A stretch of 61,409 bases of DNA from Candidatus Proruminimicrobium quisquiliarum (GTDB taxonomy: Bacteria > Elusimicrobiota > Endomicrobiia > Endomicrobiales > Endomicrobiaceae), in assembly GCA_018433245.1 (NCBI GenBank), contig JAHDRN010000008.1, forward strand, positions 1-61,409. The letters run 5' to 3'. A model generated the notes under the pieces. That model searched no databases, was not told the DNA's origin, and worked only from the letters and a program-made list of their open reading frames with translations. Position 1 is the first letter of the stretch. Every line of letters starts with the position of its first letter. Positions 34,584-43,236 of this stretch are shown here, piece after piece. Both the position numbers and the translations under genes were made by a program.

Positions 34584-35981
34584 TTAGTTTCCTAAGGAAT
34601 TAATTATAATAAAAGTTTTCTTGTTTGAAATTATTTTTGCCTTAATGTTTTTTGTTTTAACTATGTTTGAATTTTTGTCGTAAAATTCCAACGTCAGGTT
34701 GTGATCTCCCGGCTCCAGTGGCATTTTTAATATGTTTATGTTTTCCGGAAGGCTTCTCCATGAACGGGTATCGGCTTTTTCTATAAGTGAATTTGCAACG
34801 TTAAACAGTGTGTTTACGATAGAACCGGTTTTTTCTCCTGAGTTTTTTTCAACATTATTTGTTATTTGTTTTGATATTATGTATCGTCCGACCGCTCTTG
34901 CTATGGTTCTGGCGTATATTGTCGTATTATAATGGGTTAGGTAATTTTCCATCATTGTTGCCATATCCTGCGCCATAAAACTTTTTCCGTCGTTATTTTT
35001 TATTGAAAATGAAGTTATTGAATTTGGAATTCTGACATACTTGGGAAATGAAAATTTAATTGTGTCTTTAGAAAGCCCCGCTATTGCCGCTGAAGTGATT
35101 CTCTGAGCCTCTTCCTGATCTTCTTGAATCATATCGGCATTTACATAATAAAGCCATGCTTTATCAAAAGAAAGCTGAAGGAAGTACTCGGTTTTTTTAG
35201 GCGAAATACCGTTGTAATTTACTACTATCAATTCTCCTTTGTTTGCGAAATTGTTTTTTTTGACAAACGGATATTTGTCTTTCAGGTTTTTTGCTTCCTC
35301 ATACATTGACAATGAAAGATAAGCGTTATATAGAGAATTGATTAAATCGTCAGGCGCGGGAGTTTTTGATATGGTGTTTGGATAAGCTTTTAACGCAAGT
35401 TTATAAGAGATAAGCGCATCGTTTATATATCCGGCGTTTTCATATATGAGACCCATTAAATATCTCACAAATCCGTCGTCGCGGTAAAAAGCTTTGCCGG
35501 TTGAATCGGCAACCAGTTTTTTAAATAAATTATCGGCTTGTCTGGCCTCAACTACCGATTCGTTTATTTTGCCGAGCATTACATAATTTAAAGAACAAAA
35601 AACGTTTATGTATGCGGCTTCATAGGGCAGTCCGTAATAAGGAACGGCGTTATCGTTTGTAAAAAGCGAAAAAAGGCCGGCCGATATGCTTTTGGTATAG
35701 TTTTGCGAATATAATTGTTTTGCTTTTTCAAACTCTAAATTGCTTTTTTCATAACTGCCGTTTAAATGCGCAAGCATTCCGGTGTCAAGATAATAGAGGA
35801 AAAGATTTTTGTCTCCGTATTTGCTTTGAGAGTCTTCGGCAAGCGCAAGAGCCTGTCCAAAATCTTCTTTTTCCATAGATGATTGCAACTGGCTGTAATA
35901 TCTGCCGGTAGCGCACGACGATAAGAAAAAAATTAAACACGGGAAAAAACAAACATAAAAAATATATTTAATTCTTGTCAA
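34584..35981 (-). CDS. COG3014-like lipoprotein with TPR-like N-terminal half
   Basis: This is a 465-residue protein beginning at a TTG codon placed after AGAGGTTT; no in-frame ATG fits as well. A signal peptide ends in a lipobox LSSC with the lipidated Cys at about 23. Residues about 30-230 are helical and TPR-like; the rest is beta-rich. The family resemblance is to uncharacterised COG3014 lipoproteins, often found beside LpoB-like genes, as here. It is likely outer-membrane anchored and periplasmic, perhaps assisting cell-wall synthesis. The gap to lpoB holds an inverted repeat. Confidence 0.75.
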   Translation of the reverse strand: MTRIKYIFYVCFFPCLIFFLSSCATGRYYSQLQSSMEKEDFGQALALAEDSQSKYGDKNLFLYYLDTGMLAHLNGSYEKSNLEFEKAKQLYSQNYTKSISAGLFSLFTNDNAVPYYGLPYEAAYINVFCSLNYVMLGKINESVVEARQADNLFKKLVADSTGKAFYRDDGFVRYLMGLIYENAGYINDALISYKLALKAYPNTISKTPAPDDLINSLYNAYLSLSMYEEAKNLKDKYPFVKKNNFANKGELIVVNYNGISPKKTEYFLQLSFDKAWLYYVNADMIQEDQEEAQRITSAAIAGLSKDTIKFSFPKYVRIPNSITSFSIKNNDGKSFMAQDMATMMENYLTHYNTTIYARTIARAVGRYIISKQITNNVEKNSGEKTGSIVNTLFNVANSLIEKADTRSWRSLPENINILKMPLEPGDHNLTLEFYDKNSNIVKTKNIKAKIISNKKTFIIINSLGN

Positions 35982-36013
35982 CTTAAACCTCTGATAACGA
36001 GAGTCATATAAAC

Positions 36014-36060
36014 CTGAAAGTCCGGAAACGCCGTGTAAAACAGAATTGCCGAACTTTCAG
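36014..36060 (-). other. Intercistronic hairpin between lpoB and the COG3014-like gene
   Basis: A 12-bp inverted repeat (CTGAAAGTCCGG with CCGAACTTTCAG, one G-U pair) has a 23-base loop. The T run after it on the minus strand is poor, so partial termination or RNA processing is as likely as full termination. Confidence 0.45.
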
Positions 36061-36077
36061 TTTTCAAATTTTATTTT

Positions 36078-36680
36078 TTATGCTTTATATTTTTTCTTAG
36101 CTACGTATTTTTTTATTTTCTTTTGTCCTATCCATACCTTTTCGTTTGTTTCAACATCAACTAATTCCAGTTCAACCTGATAATATTTTACTGTCTTACC
36201 GCCTAAAGAATCGGTGATAGTATTTATCTGTCCTCTTAACATGTAGTCGGCGCCTTTTTCTTTGCCGAAATCTTTAACCGTTGATTTTTCGGCAAATTGA
36301 GCCTGATCGGTTCTTTCATCCCTTATTTCGGTTCTTTGTTCTTTTGAAGCGACAAATGTGGCTTTACCTGTATTTGTAAGCGCTCTTTGTAAATCGTTTA
36401 CAAAAGTTTCCGTATTAATATGTTCATCGCTTTTATTTAAAACAGTCCCTACAATGATTCTCGGGTTTTTCTGGGTTGCTCTTAAGAAATTATCATACCA
36501 TGGTCTTGTTATTGAATCGTTAATCATTTCGTCGGCTACAAGTTTTGAGTCCGTATCGTTCCAGTTGCCGCTTAAATCAATCTGTTCGTCAACTTCTACT
36601 CTTGTAACTTTTGTTGAACATGAAAACAAAAACAATCCGCAGCTTAACATACATACAAACATCAACAGTTTTTTCATCAT
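36078..36680 (-). CDS. lpoB: LpoB-like penicillin-binding protein activator lipoprotein
   Basis: This 200-residue lipoprotein has a signal peptide with lipobox LFSC (Cys about 21). LpoB is an outer-membrane lipoprotein that reaches through the periplasm to activate PBP1b-type peptidoglycan synthases. Family features seen: the segment NPRIIVGTVLNKSDEHINTE, the ADYMLRGQI strand and the closing ELELVDVETNEKVWIGQ. Two adjacent ATG codons occur; the second (36677) is better spaced from GGGGG. The tyrS stop TAA shares its last base with the first ATG. The E. coli protein is similar in length. Confidence 0.85.
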   Translation of the reverse strand: MMKKLLMFVCMLSCGLFLFSCSTKVTRVEVDEQIDLSGNWNDTDSKLVADEMINDSITRPWYDNFLRATQKNPRIIVGTVLNKSDEHINTETFVNDLQRALTNTGKATFVASKEQRTEIRDERTDQAQFAEKSTVKDFGKEKGADYMLRGQINTITDSLGGKTVKYYQVELELVDVETNEKVWIGQKKIKKYVAKKKYKA

Positions 36681-37840
36681 TAACCCCCGTATACTATTTT
36701 TCTGAATTTTCTTTTTCCGGCCTGCATAATAATTTCGTTTTTGATTTCTATTTCTTCGTCTGAATTTATTTTTTCCGAATTAATTTTTACGCCGCCCTGC
36801 TCTATAAGCCTTCTTGCTTCATTTTTGCTTGAAACCATTGAAGAATCAATCAACAGCTGCGATATTTTTATTTTATTTGTTTTGCACGCATATTTTTCAA
36901 TATCCGTCGGCAGGTCTTTTTTTGCAAAAATTTTATTAAACTCTTCTTCCGCTTTTTGAGCATCCTGTGCGGTCCAGTATCTTTCAACTATCTGTTTTGC
37001 CAATGAAACTTTTGCTTCTTTCGGATGCATTTTTTTTACGGTTTCAAGATCGTCCTGAGTAAGAAGTTCGTAGTATCTGTACATAAGTTCGTCGGATATT
37101 GACATTATTTTTCCGAACATTTCATTCGGCGCGTCATTTAAAGATATATAGTTGTTGTAAGATTTTGACATTTTTCTTACGCCGTCGGTTCCTTCAAGAA
37201 GAGGCATTGTTATTACGATCTGCGGTTCCTGCCCGTCATCGCGCTGCATGTCTCTTCCCAACAGCAAATTAAATTTCTGGTCGTTTCCTCCGAGTTCAAC
37301 ATCGGCTTTCAAAACGACAGAATCATAAGCCTGCAAAAGAGGATACATAAATTCCACTATGCTGATAGGCACGTCGTTTTTATATCTTTTTTCAAAATCG
37401 TCTCTTACAAGCATCTGCGCTACGGTATGTTTTGAGGCAAGTTTTAACAAACCTTCAATGCCGAGAGCCGAGAGCCATTTGCCGTTAAACACGACTTCCG
37501 TTTTTGATTTATCAAGAATCTTAAAAACCTGATCCTGATAAGTTTTTACGTTTTTCATTATCTGTTCTTCCGTCATCATCGGCCTTGTCGCGGATCTGCC
37601 GGAAGGATCGCCTATTCTAGCGGTAAAATCGCCTATGAGAAATACAACCTGATGTCCCAGGTCCTGAAAAGTTTTTAATTTGTTTATAATTACGCTGTGT
37701 CCGAGATGTAAATCGGGTGCGGTAGGATCCACGCCCAGCTTTATTCTCAGTTTTTTGCCCGAAGAAAGTTTCTTTTTTAATTCTTCCTCTGAAATTATTT
37801 CATTTGTTCCGCGTCTGATTTTTGAAAGCGCTTCTAGCAT
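36680..37840 (-). CDS. tyrS: Tyrosyl-tRNA synthetase
   Basis: This is a 386-residue class I aminoacyl-tRNA synthetase. Visible: the HIGH motif as HLGH (DLHLGHSVI), [17 protein letters not shown], the KMSKS loop ([11 protein letters not shown]) and a C-terminal S4-type RNA-binding domain ([18 protein letters not shown]). It charges tRNA-Tyr. The length fits the roughly 400-residue bacterial subgroup. It lies inside the long minus-strand run, 66 bases after the glycosyltransferase gene; no T-box leader is visible in that gap. Confidence 0.96.
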   Translation of the reverse strand: MLEALSKIRRGTNEIISEEELKKKLSSGKKLRIKLGVDPTAPDLHLGHSVIINKLKTFQDLGHQVVFLIGDFTARIGDPSGRSATRPMMTEEQIMKNVKTYQDQVFKILDKSKTEVVFNGKWLSALGIEGLLKLASKHTVAQMLVRDDFEKRYKNDVPISIVEFMYPLLQAYDSVVLKADVELGGNDQKFNLLLGRDMQRDDGQEPQIVITMPLLEGTDGVRKMSKSYNNYISLNDAPNEMFGKIMSISDELMYRYYELLTQDDLETVKKMHPKEAKVSLAKQIVERYWTAQDAQKAEEEFNKIFAKKDLPTDIEKYACKTNKIKISQLLIDSSMVSSKNEARRLIEQGGVKINSEKINSDEEIEIKNEIIMQAGKRKFRKIVYGG

Positions 37841-37906
37841 TTATTAGCTCCGAAAAAATATATATTGTCAGATAATATTACTAAATTCTTGTTTTGTTTG
37901 TAAACT

Positions 37907-39277
37907 TTATTGTATCAATTTTCTGTGCATATTTTTTACGGTTTCAATATTATATTCCGATATATAATGTTTTTGGACGGCTAAACATATTTTTTCATAT
38001 TCTGTTTTATCGGTTATGAGCTTTGATATTTTTTCAAACATTTCAGAATCATCGCAACAGGTATAAGGGTATTCTTCAAAAAGATACAGTTCAAAACTTT
38101 TCAGGGAATTTTTAAAATTTTTCTTTATAACGACCGGTTTTGAGTGTTTTATAAAATCAACCAGAGTAAGAGCCGATCCCTGAGGAAAGCTGTCTATATA
38201 TAAATCAGATATTTCGGCAAACATATTAAAATCGGCGACAGGCGGAGTTATAATAAATCTGTCTTTGTTGGCGCCTGCAAAAGAGGAAATCGTTTTTGTC
38301 ATTTGGGCGTTTGCTTTTGCCGCAAGAATATGACAGACATTTTTATGTTCCGAAAGAATTTTTGAAATCATTTTAAAATAGCCGGTATCTGTTTTATGCA
38401 GCGGAGCGCCGGTTAAAGTGACAAAAGCGCCGTTTTTAATATTTAATCTTTTTTTAAAATTTTCTATTTCTTTTTGCGAATATTTTTTTTGTTCCGGTTC
38501 GGACATAAACGGTATGTACAGCGCGTTTGTTTTATTTTTCAAATAAGGCGTAATTGGTTTTGAATTTCTGCACCGTGTAAGAATGACATCGGCAAATTCC
38601 GTGCCGAGTGAAAAACAGTGGCTTGCATGATTGTAAAAAATTATTTTTATGCCGGTATTTTTTTTGATAAGGCCCATAACAGCGCAGCATATTGAATCGG
38701 CAGGATTGATTATCGCATATAAAGTGGTTATTTTGTTTGCAATTATATTATTGTAAATAAAAGTTATTTTTTCGCGCGGCGTCATTTCTTGTCCGGCTTC
38801 AAAATAACCGCCGCATAAACTTTTTATTAAGTCTGATTTTACGTGCACTTTTTTACAGGATGAACCGTCTAAGGCGGAAAGACAGAAATAAACCGGGAAT
38901 TCGTTTTTGAAAGCTTTTATATAACGCAGAGCCACTTCCGTATGTCCGCCGCTGTCATAGATATCGGACATTAATAACATTATTTTTGGCTGATGCGGAT
39001 TTTCAGGCAAATGTTTGAGTATGTCTAATTTAAATTTTTTGGCAGTTTTCAATATAAAAAGATCATGATTTATTGATTTTTTGTACGGTGCCAAATTGTT
39101 TCTTATCAATAAACAATGGTTTTTCAAAATGCCTTCGTAATCTTTTTTTAAATATAAAAAAGATAATTTTAAAAAATATATAGTTTTTAAAATCAAGCGT
39201 ATATTTTTTTTAAAAGGCTGAACAAATAAAAAACAATGTAAACATAGAGCGGATGCAAAATCGTTGATTTTATTCAT
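37907..39277 (-). CDS. GT-B-type glycosyltransferase
   Basis: This is a 456-residue protein. After an N-terminal helical region, a Rossmann-like half begins at about 105 (MSDIYDSGGHTEVALRY, a glycine-rich acceptor loop). A second Rossmann-like half (about 280-450) ends in YIDSFPQGSALTLVDF, the position where GT-B enzymes bind the nucleotide-sugar. I cannot name the family or sugar. It begins one base after the WecE-like frame ends and forms part of a sugar-modification cluster with it and the PglD-like and BKACE genes. Confidence 0.75.
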   Translation of the reverse strand: MNKINDFASALCLHCFLFVQPFKKNIRLILKTIYFLKLSFLYLKKDYEGILKNHCLLIRNNLAPYKKSINHDLFILKTAKKFKLDILKHLPENPHQPKIMLLMSDIYDSGGHTEVALRYIKAFKNEFPVYFCLSALDGSSCKKVHVKSDLIKSLCGGYFEAGQEMTPREKITFIYNNIIANKITTLYAIINPADSICCAVMGLIKKNTGIKIIFYNHASHCFSLGTEFADVILTRCRNSKPITPYLKNKTNALYIPFMSEPEQKKYSQKEIENFKKRLNIKNGAFVTLTGAPLHKTDTGYFKMISKILSEHKNVCHILAAKANAQMTKTISSFAGANKDRFIITPPVADFNMFAEISDLYIDSFPQGSALTLVDFIKHSKPVVIKKNFKNSLKSFELYLFEEYPYTCCDDSEMFEKISKLITDKTEYEKICLAVQKHYISEYNIETVKNMHRKLIQ

Positions 39278-39278
39278 T

Positions 39279-40416
39279 TTATATTTCTTTAGTTAAAAAT
39301 TTTTCTGTTATTTTAAGTATACGGTCGGTCTGTTTTTTTGTAATTGAATAAAATAGCGGAAGTCTTACTATTGTATCTGAAATTTTATCGGTAATTTTCA
39401 TTGAATACGGTGTTTTTGCGTATTTTAAACCTCCGGGTGAAGAGTGAAGCGGTATATAATGGAACGGTGCGGCAATATTATTTTTTTTTCATGTATTCCA
39501 TAAATTTTGCGCGGGTTTTTAAATCATTGAATAAAATATAATAAAGAGAACCGTTATTTTGACAGTATTTGGGAATAAAAGGACGCCTTAATATTCCTTT
39601 TTGTTCGTATTTTGCAAAGAAATCATTATATTTTTTACATACGGAAAGTCTTTTTTTTGTTATTTCTTTTACAAGTTCAAGCTGAGAGTTCAAAAAAGCG
39701 GCAATCATATCGCTCGGCAGATATGACGAACCTTTATCAACCCATGTATATTTGTCAACTTCGCCTCTGAAAAATTTTGAGCGGCTAGTTCCCTTTTCTC
39801 TGATTATTTCTGCGCGTTCTAAAAAATTCTTATTGTTTATTGAAAGAGCTCCGCCTTCTCCTGATACAATGCTTTTTGTTTCATGGAAACTGTACGTTCC
39901 CAGATCGCCTATAGTGCCAAGAAACTTATCCTTATATTTTGCGTAAAAACCGAGCGCCGCATCCTCAAAAAGATATAAGCCGTGTTTTTTTGCAATTTGC
40001 GTAAGTTTGTCCATTTCGCATCCGACGCCTGCATAATGAACCGCAACGATTGCTTTTGTTTTTTTTGTTATCGCCCGTTCAATAAGATCTTCGTTAATAT
40101 TTAAAGTATCCGGTTTTATATCTACAAAAACTGGTTTTGCTCCTGCCAGTACAAAAGCGTTTGCGGTTGAAACGAACGAATAAGAAGGCATTATGACTTC
40201 ATCTTCAGGTTTTAACCCTGCAAGAATTGCCGCCATTTCAATTGCGCATGTGCATGAATGGGTTAGAAGAGTCCGTCTTTTAAAGTTTTTTAAAAACCAC
40301 TTGTTGCATAAGATTGTATAAATGCCGTCTCCGGCGATATGCCCTTTTTTTATGCAGTTTTCAATGTTTTTTAATTCTTGTTTTGCAAAATTAATTTTAT
40401 TGAACGGTATTTTCAA
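39279..40416 (-). pseudogene. DegT/WecE-like PLP sugar aminotransferase, frameshifted near the C terminus
   Basis: The first 312 codons encode a DegT/DnrJ/EryC1/StrS aminotransferase closest in pattern to WecE (dTDP-4-keto-6-deoxyhexose transaminase). The PLP-binding Lys sits in SFHETKSIVSGEGG and the ring-contacting Asp in FEDAALGF. The frame ends in a run of nine A (39481-39489). Reading with eight A continues NNIAAPFHYIPLHSSP for about 67 more residues to a stop at 39279-39281, giving 378 residues, the family's usual length. The tail is well preserved, so the shift is recent, reversible or a sequencing error. A protein ending at 39478 would lack the C-terminal part of the small domain. Confidence 0.85.
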
Positions 40417-40427
40417 TCATAACCTCG

Positions 40428-41297
40428 TTATAAACAGCCGTATTTGCTGCGGCCCGGTTTAAGGTTTAATATTTTTCTAAATTCGGCGGGGGTCATTATG
40501 GCTCTTTCGTTTGCGCCGGCTATTGCATGAATTCTTTTTAATAAATCCGAATTTTTAGCCGGTTTTGATTTATTTTTATCATACCATATATTGTCTTCAA
40601 GTCCTACTCTTACTCCTCCTCCGAAAGATATCGCCGCAGAATTTATTTTTAACTGGTTTAAACCTATTCCGGCAAGAGTCCAAACAGAGTTTTCCGGAAG
40701 ATCATTTATCATTATGCCGGCATGCAGTAAATCTGCCTGCGCGCATGCTATGTTTCCAAGGATTAAATTAAAATAATACGGTGGTTTAAGAATATTTTTC
40801 TTGATAAGATATTTCGCATAGTTTATCATTCCTGCGTCAAAAGCTTCAAGTTCCGGTTTTATTTTTCTTTTTGCCATTTCAACGGCAAGGTCATAAATCA
40901 TCTGAGGCGAATTTATGCTTGCCTGTTTGTTGAAATTAAGAGAACTGAGAGTAAGGCTTCCCATATCCGGTTTTAAATTGCCGTTAAGAGTCAGCGGATT
41001 TGATCTTTTTTCAAATTCATTGAAATTTCTGCCGCTGAGCGATACGCAAATTACAAGTTCTTTTTCGTATTTTCTTATTCCTGATATTATTTCTGCGTAT
41101 AATTCGGCTTTATAGTCGGGTTCCTGAGAAACGGGATTTCTGGCGTGAAGATGCACCGAAGTTATTCCGATGCGGCAGGCTTCAAGCACGTCGTCTATTA
41201 TTTCATTTGGCTTTACCGGCACGAAAGGATTTTGTTCTTTTACGGGTATCATTCCCGTAGGAGTAAAATTTATTATTAGATTGTCAGTTTTAATCAT
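40428..41297 (-). CDS. BKACE-family (DUF849) beta-keto acid cleavage enzyme
   Basis: This 289-residue protein is a complete family member. The zinc-binding pair lies in HLHAR, and the signature GGGVRVGLEDN carries the Glu ligand. CAQADLLHAGIM is the family's mid-domain strand. Known members exchange an acyl group between a beta-keto acid and acetyl-CoA; the best known is 3-keto-5-aminohexanoate cleavage enzyme of lysine fermentation. No other lysine-fermentation gene is here. Its start overlaps the PglD-like gene by ATGA and it ends 11 bases before the WecE-like gene, placing it in a sugar-modification operon. The substrate is unknown. Confidence 0.88.
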   Translation of the reverse strand: MIKTDNLIINFTPTGMIPVKEQNPFVPVKPNEIIDDVLEACRIGITSVHLHARNPVSQEPDYKAELYAEIISGIRKYEKELVICVSLSGRNFNEFEKRSNPLTLNGNLKPDMGSLTLSSLNFNKQASINSPQMIYDLAVEMAKRKIKPELEAFDAGMINYAKYLIKKNILKPPYYFNLILGNIACAQADLLHAGIMINDLPENSVWTLAGIGLNQLKINSAAISFGGGVRVGLEDNIWYDKNKSKPAKNSDLLKRIHAIAGANERAIMTPAEFRKILNLKPGRSKYGCL

Positions 41298-41950
41298 AAA
41301 ATTATTCCGGTTTCTTTATGTTCTCCTATTTTTTTTGCGGGAGTGCCGGCGTATTTTGAAAAAGGTTTCGTATCTTTTATTACAAGAGAAGCCGCTCCGA
41401 TAAGAGTTTCTTCGGAAACGATCTTTTTTTCAATTACGGTGGAGCCTATTCCTATAAAAGACAGATTTTTTATTTTACAATAGCCGGCTATATTGCAGCC
41501 CGGAGAAATATAAACGCCGTTTTCTATTTCAAAGTTATGCCCGATATATGTATTTGGCCTTATTACGTTATTATTTCCGATAGTTCCGTAAAAATCAAGA
41601 TATACTCCGCCGTATATTACGTTGTTTTCTCCTATTTTTAAATCTTTTTGAATTATGGCGTTTTTACTTATAAAATTTATAAATTTATATCCTTTCTTTT
41701 TAATGTTTAAATATGAAGTATAACGTTTTCTGGGGGATGAAAAAAGTCCGAGAGATAAAACAAAAGTGTTTTTGGGGTTAAAAATTTTTTCAATGCCGGA
41801 TATTTTAAAAACTTTTTTGCCCATAAAAGCAGCGTCTTTAAAAAACTCGTCGTCGCACGTAAAACCTACTACTCTGTATTTTTTATCGCGGCTGATTTCT
41901 CCGTAGACAAGCTGCGCCTGTTTCCCTGTACCGTGTATAAGAAGATTCAT
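41294..41950 (-). CDS. PglD/NeuD-like sugar acyltransferase
   Basis: This is a 218-residue protein. The N-terminal Rossmann-like segment (LIHGTGKQAQLVYG) and the C-terminal left-handed beta-helix hexapeptides (IGENNVIYGGVYL, IGNNNVIRPNTYIGHN) match PglD-type acyltransferases, which N-acylate UDP- or dTDP-amino sugars. The His in YIGHNFEI is the likely catalytic base. With the WecE-like aminotransferase downstream, the pair would make an amino sugar and acylate it. It starts four bases after pfkA ends. Confidence 0.85.
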   Translation of the reverse strand: MNLLIHGTGKQAQLVYGEISRDKKYRVVGFTCDDEFFKDAAFMGKKVFKISGIEKIFNPKNTFVLSLGLFSSPRKRYTSYLNIKKKGYKFINFISKNAIIQKDLKIGENNVIYGGVYLDFYGTIGNNNVIRPNTYIGHNFEIENGVYISPGCNIAGYCKIKNLSFIGIGSTVIEKKIVSEETLIGAASLVIKDTKPFSKYAGTPAKKIGEHKETGIIL

Positions 41951-41954
41951 AATT

Positions 41955-42920
41955 TTATATAGACAGTTTTTTTAATATGTTATAACTCTCAATATCAAAA
42001 GTTTTTTCGGAAGATATCGCCGTTTTTATCGGAGTATATGAAATTTTGCCGTTTGTAATGCCGACAAGCAGATTTGATTTGCCTTCTTTTAAGAGTTTTA
42101 CCGCATGAGCTCCGAAGACTGACGCTAAAATTCTTGTTCTTGCCGTAGGCGTTCCGCCTCTTTGAATATAGCCGAGATTGCTTACTCTTACGTCCATTCC
42201 CGTGTTTTTTGCAACTTCCTGCGCAAACTGCACTGAACTCCCGCAGCCTTCGGCGTAAGCTATTATCAGAGAAGTTTTTCCGTTTATGAATCCCTGCTTG
42301 AGCTGCATATATAATTCTTTGCGGTTTATTTTAACTTCAGGCACTATTATTACTTCAACTCCGGCGGCCATTCCTACGGCCAAAGTCAAAAAACCGTGTT
42401 CTCTTCCCATTATTTCAACTACAAAAACTCTGTCATGGCTGTTTGCGGTGTCTCTTATTTTGTCTATTGCCTCAACAGCGGTGTTTAACGCCGTATCATA
42501 TCCTATCGTTTCGTCTGTTCCGAATACATCGTTATCTATTGAAGCCGGAATTGATATTGCTTTGATTCCGTGTTTGCTTAAAGCGTTTGCCGCGGCAAGA
42601 GATCCGTCTCCGCCTATTACGACAAGCCCTTCAAGATTCATTTCTTTTATTATTTTTACGGCTTTATTTAAGCCTATGCTTGTTTTCATTTCGGGGCATC
42701 TTCCGGTATGAAGTTTTGTTCCGCCCAGATTTATTGTTCCGCTTACGGATCTTACGGTAAGATTTGAATATTCTCCGTCAAGAAGTCCTTTAAAACCCCT
42801 TTTGAAACCTATGAGATCAAAACCGTTATATATGCCGGTTCTGACTATAGATCTGACGGCCGCATTCATTCCCGGAGCATCCCCGCCGGATGTTATAATG
42901 CCGATTTTTTTGTTAGCCAT
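41955..42920 (-). CDS. pfkA: ATP-dependent 6-phosphofructokinase
   Basis: This is a 321-residue protein of standard PfkA length. I chose the ATG at 42920 (MANKKIGIITSGGDAPGMN) because AGGGGAG precedes it; an open frame extends 60 bases upstream without family similarity. VIGGDGSLAAA has Gly where PPi enzymes have Asp, which marks ATP use. SIDNDVFGTDETIGYDTA carries the catalytic Asp region, and MGREHGFL is intact. It heads the long minus-strand run and is divergent from rho. Confidence 0.95.
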   Translation of the reverse strand: MANKKIGIITSGGDAPGMNAAVRSIVRTGIYNGFDLIGFKRGFKGLLDGEYSNLTVRSVSGTINLGGTKLHTGRCPEMKTSIGLNKAVKIIKEMNLEGLVVIGGDGSLAAANALSKHGIKAISIPASIDNDVFGTDETIGYDTALNTAVEAIDKIRDTANSHDRVFVVEIMGREHGFLTLAVGMAAGVEVIIVPEVKINRKELYMQLKQGFINGKTSLIIAYAEGCGSSVQFAQEVAKNTGMDVRVSNLGYIQRGGTPTARTRILASVFGAHAVKLLKEGKSNLLVGITNGKISYTPIKTAISSEKTFDIESYNILKKLSI

Positions 42921-43026
42921 AAGTTCTCCCCTGCTTGTATATATTTGTGACATTTTACACTTTTGAGCCTTATTTTGCAATAAAACAGGCGAGCCTGTTT
43001 TATGTTTTTATCGTAAAACCGGGATA

Positions 43027-43055
43027 TTGACATTAAAAAATAAAAAGTATACAAT
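43027..43055 (+). promoter_or_regulatory. Distal rho promoter
   Basis: TTGACA (43027-43032), a 17-base spacer, then TACAAT (43050-43055): near-consensus. Transcription from it would give a leader of about 175 bases before rho. Confidence 0.7.
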
Positions 43056-43178
43056 ACTGAAAATTCGAGAAATGTTTTATCGGTACAAAAATCAGAAAAA
43101 TACTTTTATTATTTTGTAAAGCTTATCCATATGTAAAACCTTCTTAAAACAAGTATGCAAATCAAAAAAAAACAAAGA

Positions 43179-43207
43179 TTGAACAGCGGCAAATCAAAAA
43201 ATATAAT
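43179..43207 (+). promoter_or_regulatory. Proximal rho promoter
   Basis: TTGAAC (43179-43184), a 17-base spacer, then TATAAT (43202-43207), giving a short leader of about 22 bases that includes the AGGAGA ribosome-binding site. Confidence 0.7.
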
Positions 43208-43236
43208 GGGAAAATTATATTACAGGAGATATTTTA

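Larger units (their letters stand above)
42921..43236. other. Divergent control region between pfkA and rho (316 bases)
   Basis: The region contains two sigma-70-type promoters facing rho (listed separately) and AT-rich sequence. No gene, tRNA or riboswitch fold was recognised. I could not assign the pfkA promoter with confidence. Confidence 0.6.

Noticed and set aside
40428-41297. Lysine-fermentation kce gene
   Set aside because: No other gene of that pathway is present and the neighbours are sugar-modification genes, so only the family is named.
42921-42980. Extended N terminus of pfkA
   Set aside because: The extension lacks family similarity, and AGGGGAG fits the internal ATG at 42920.
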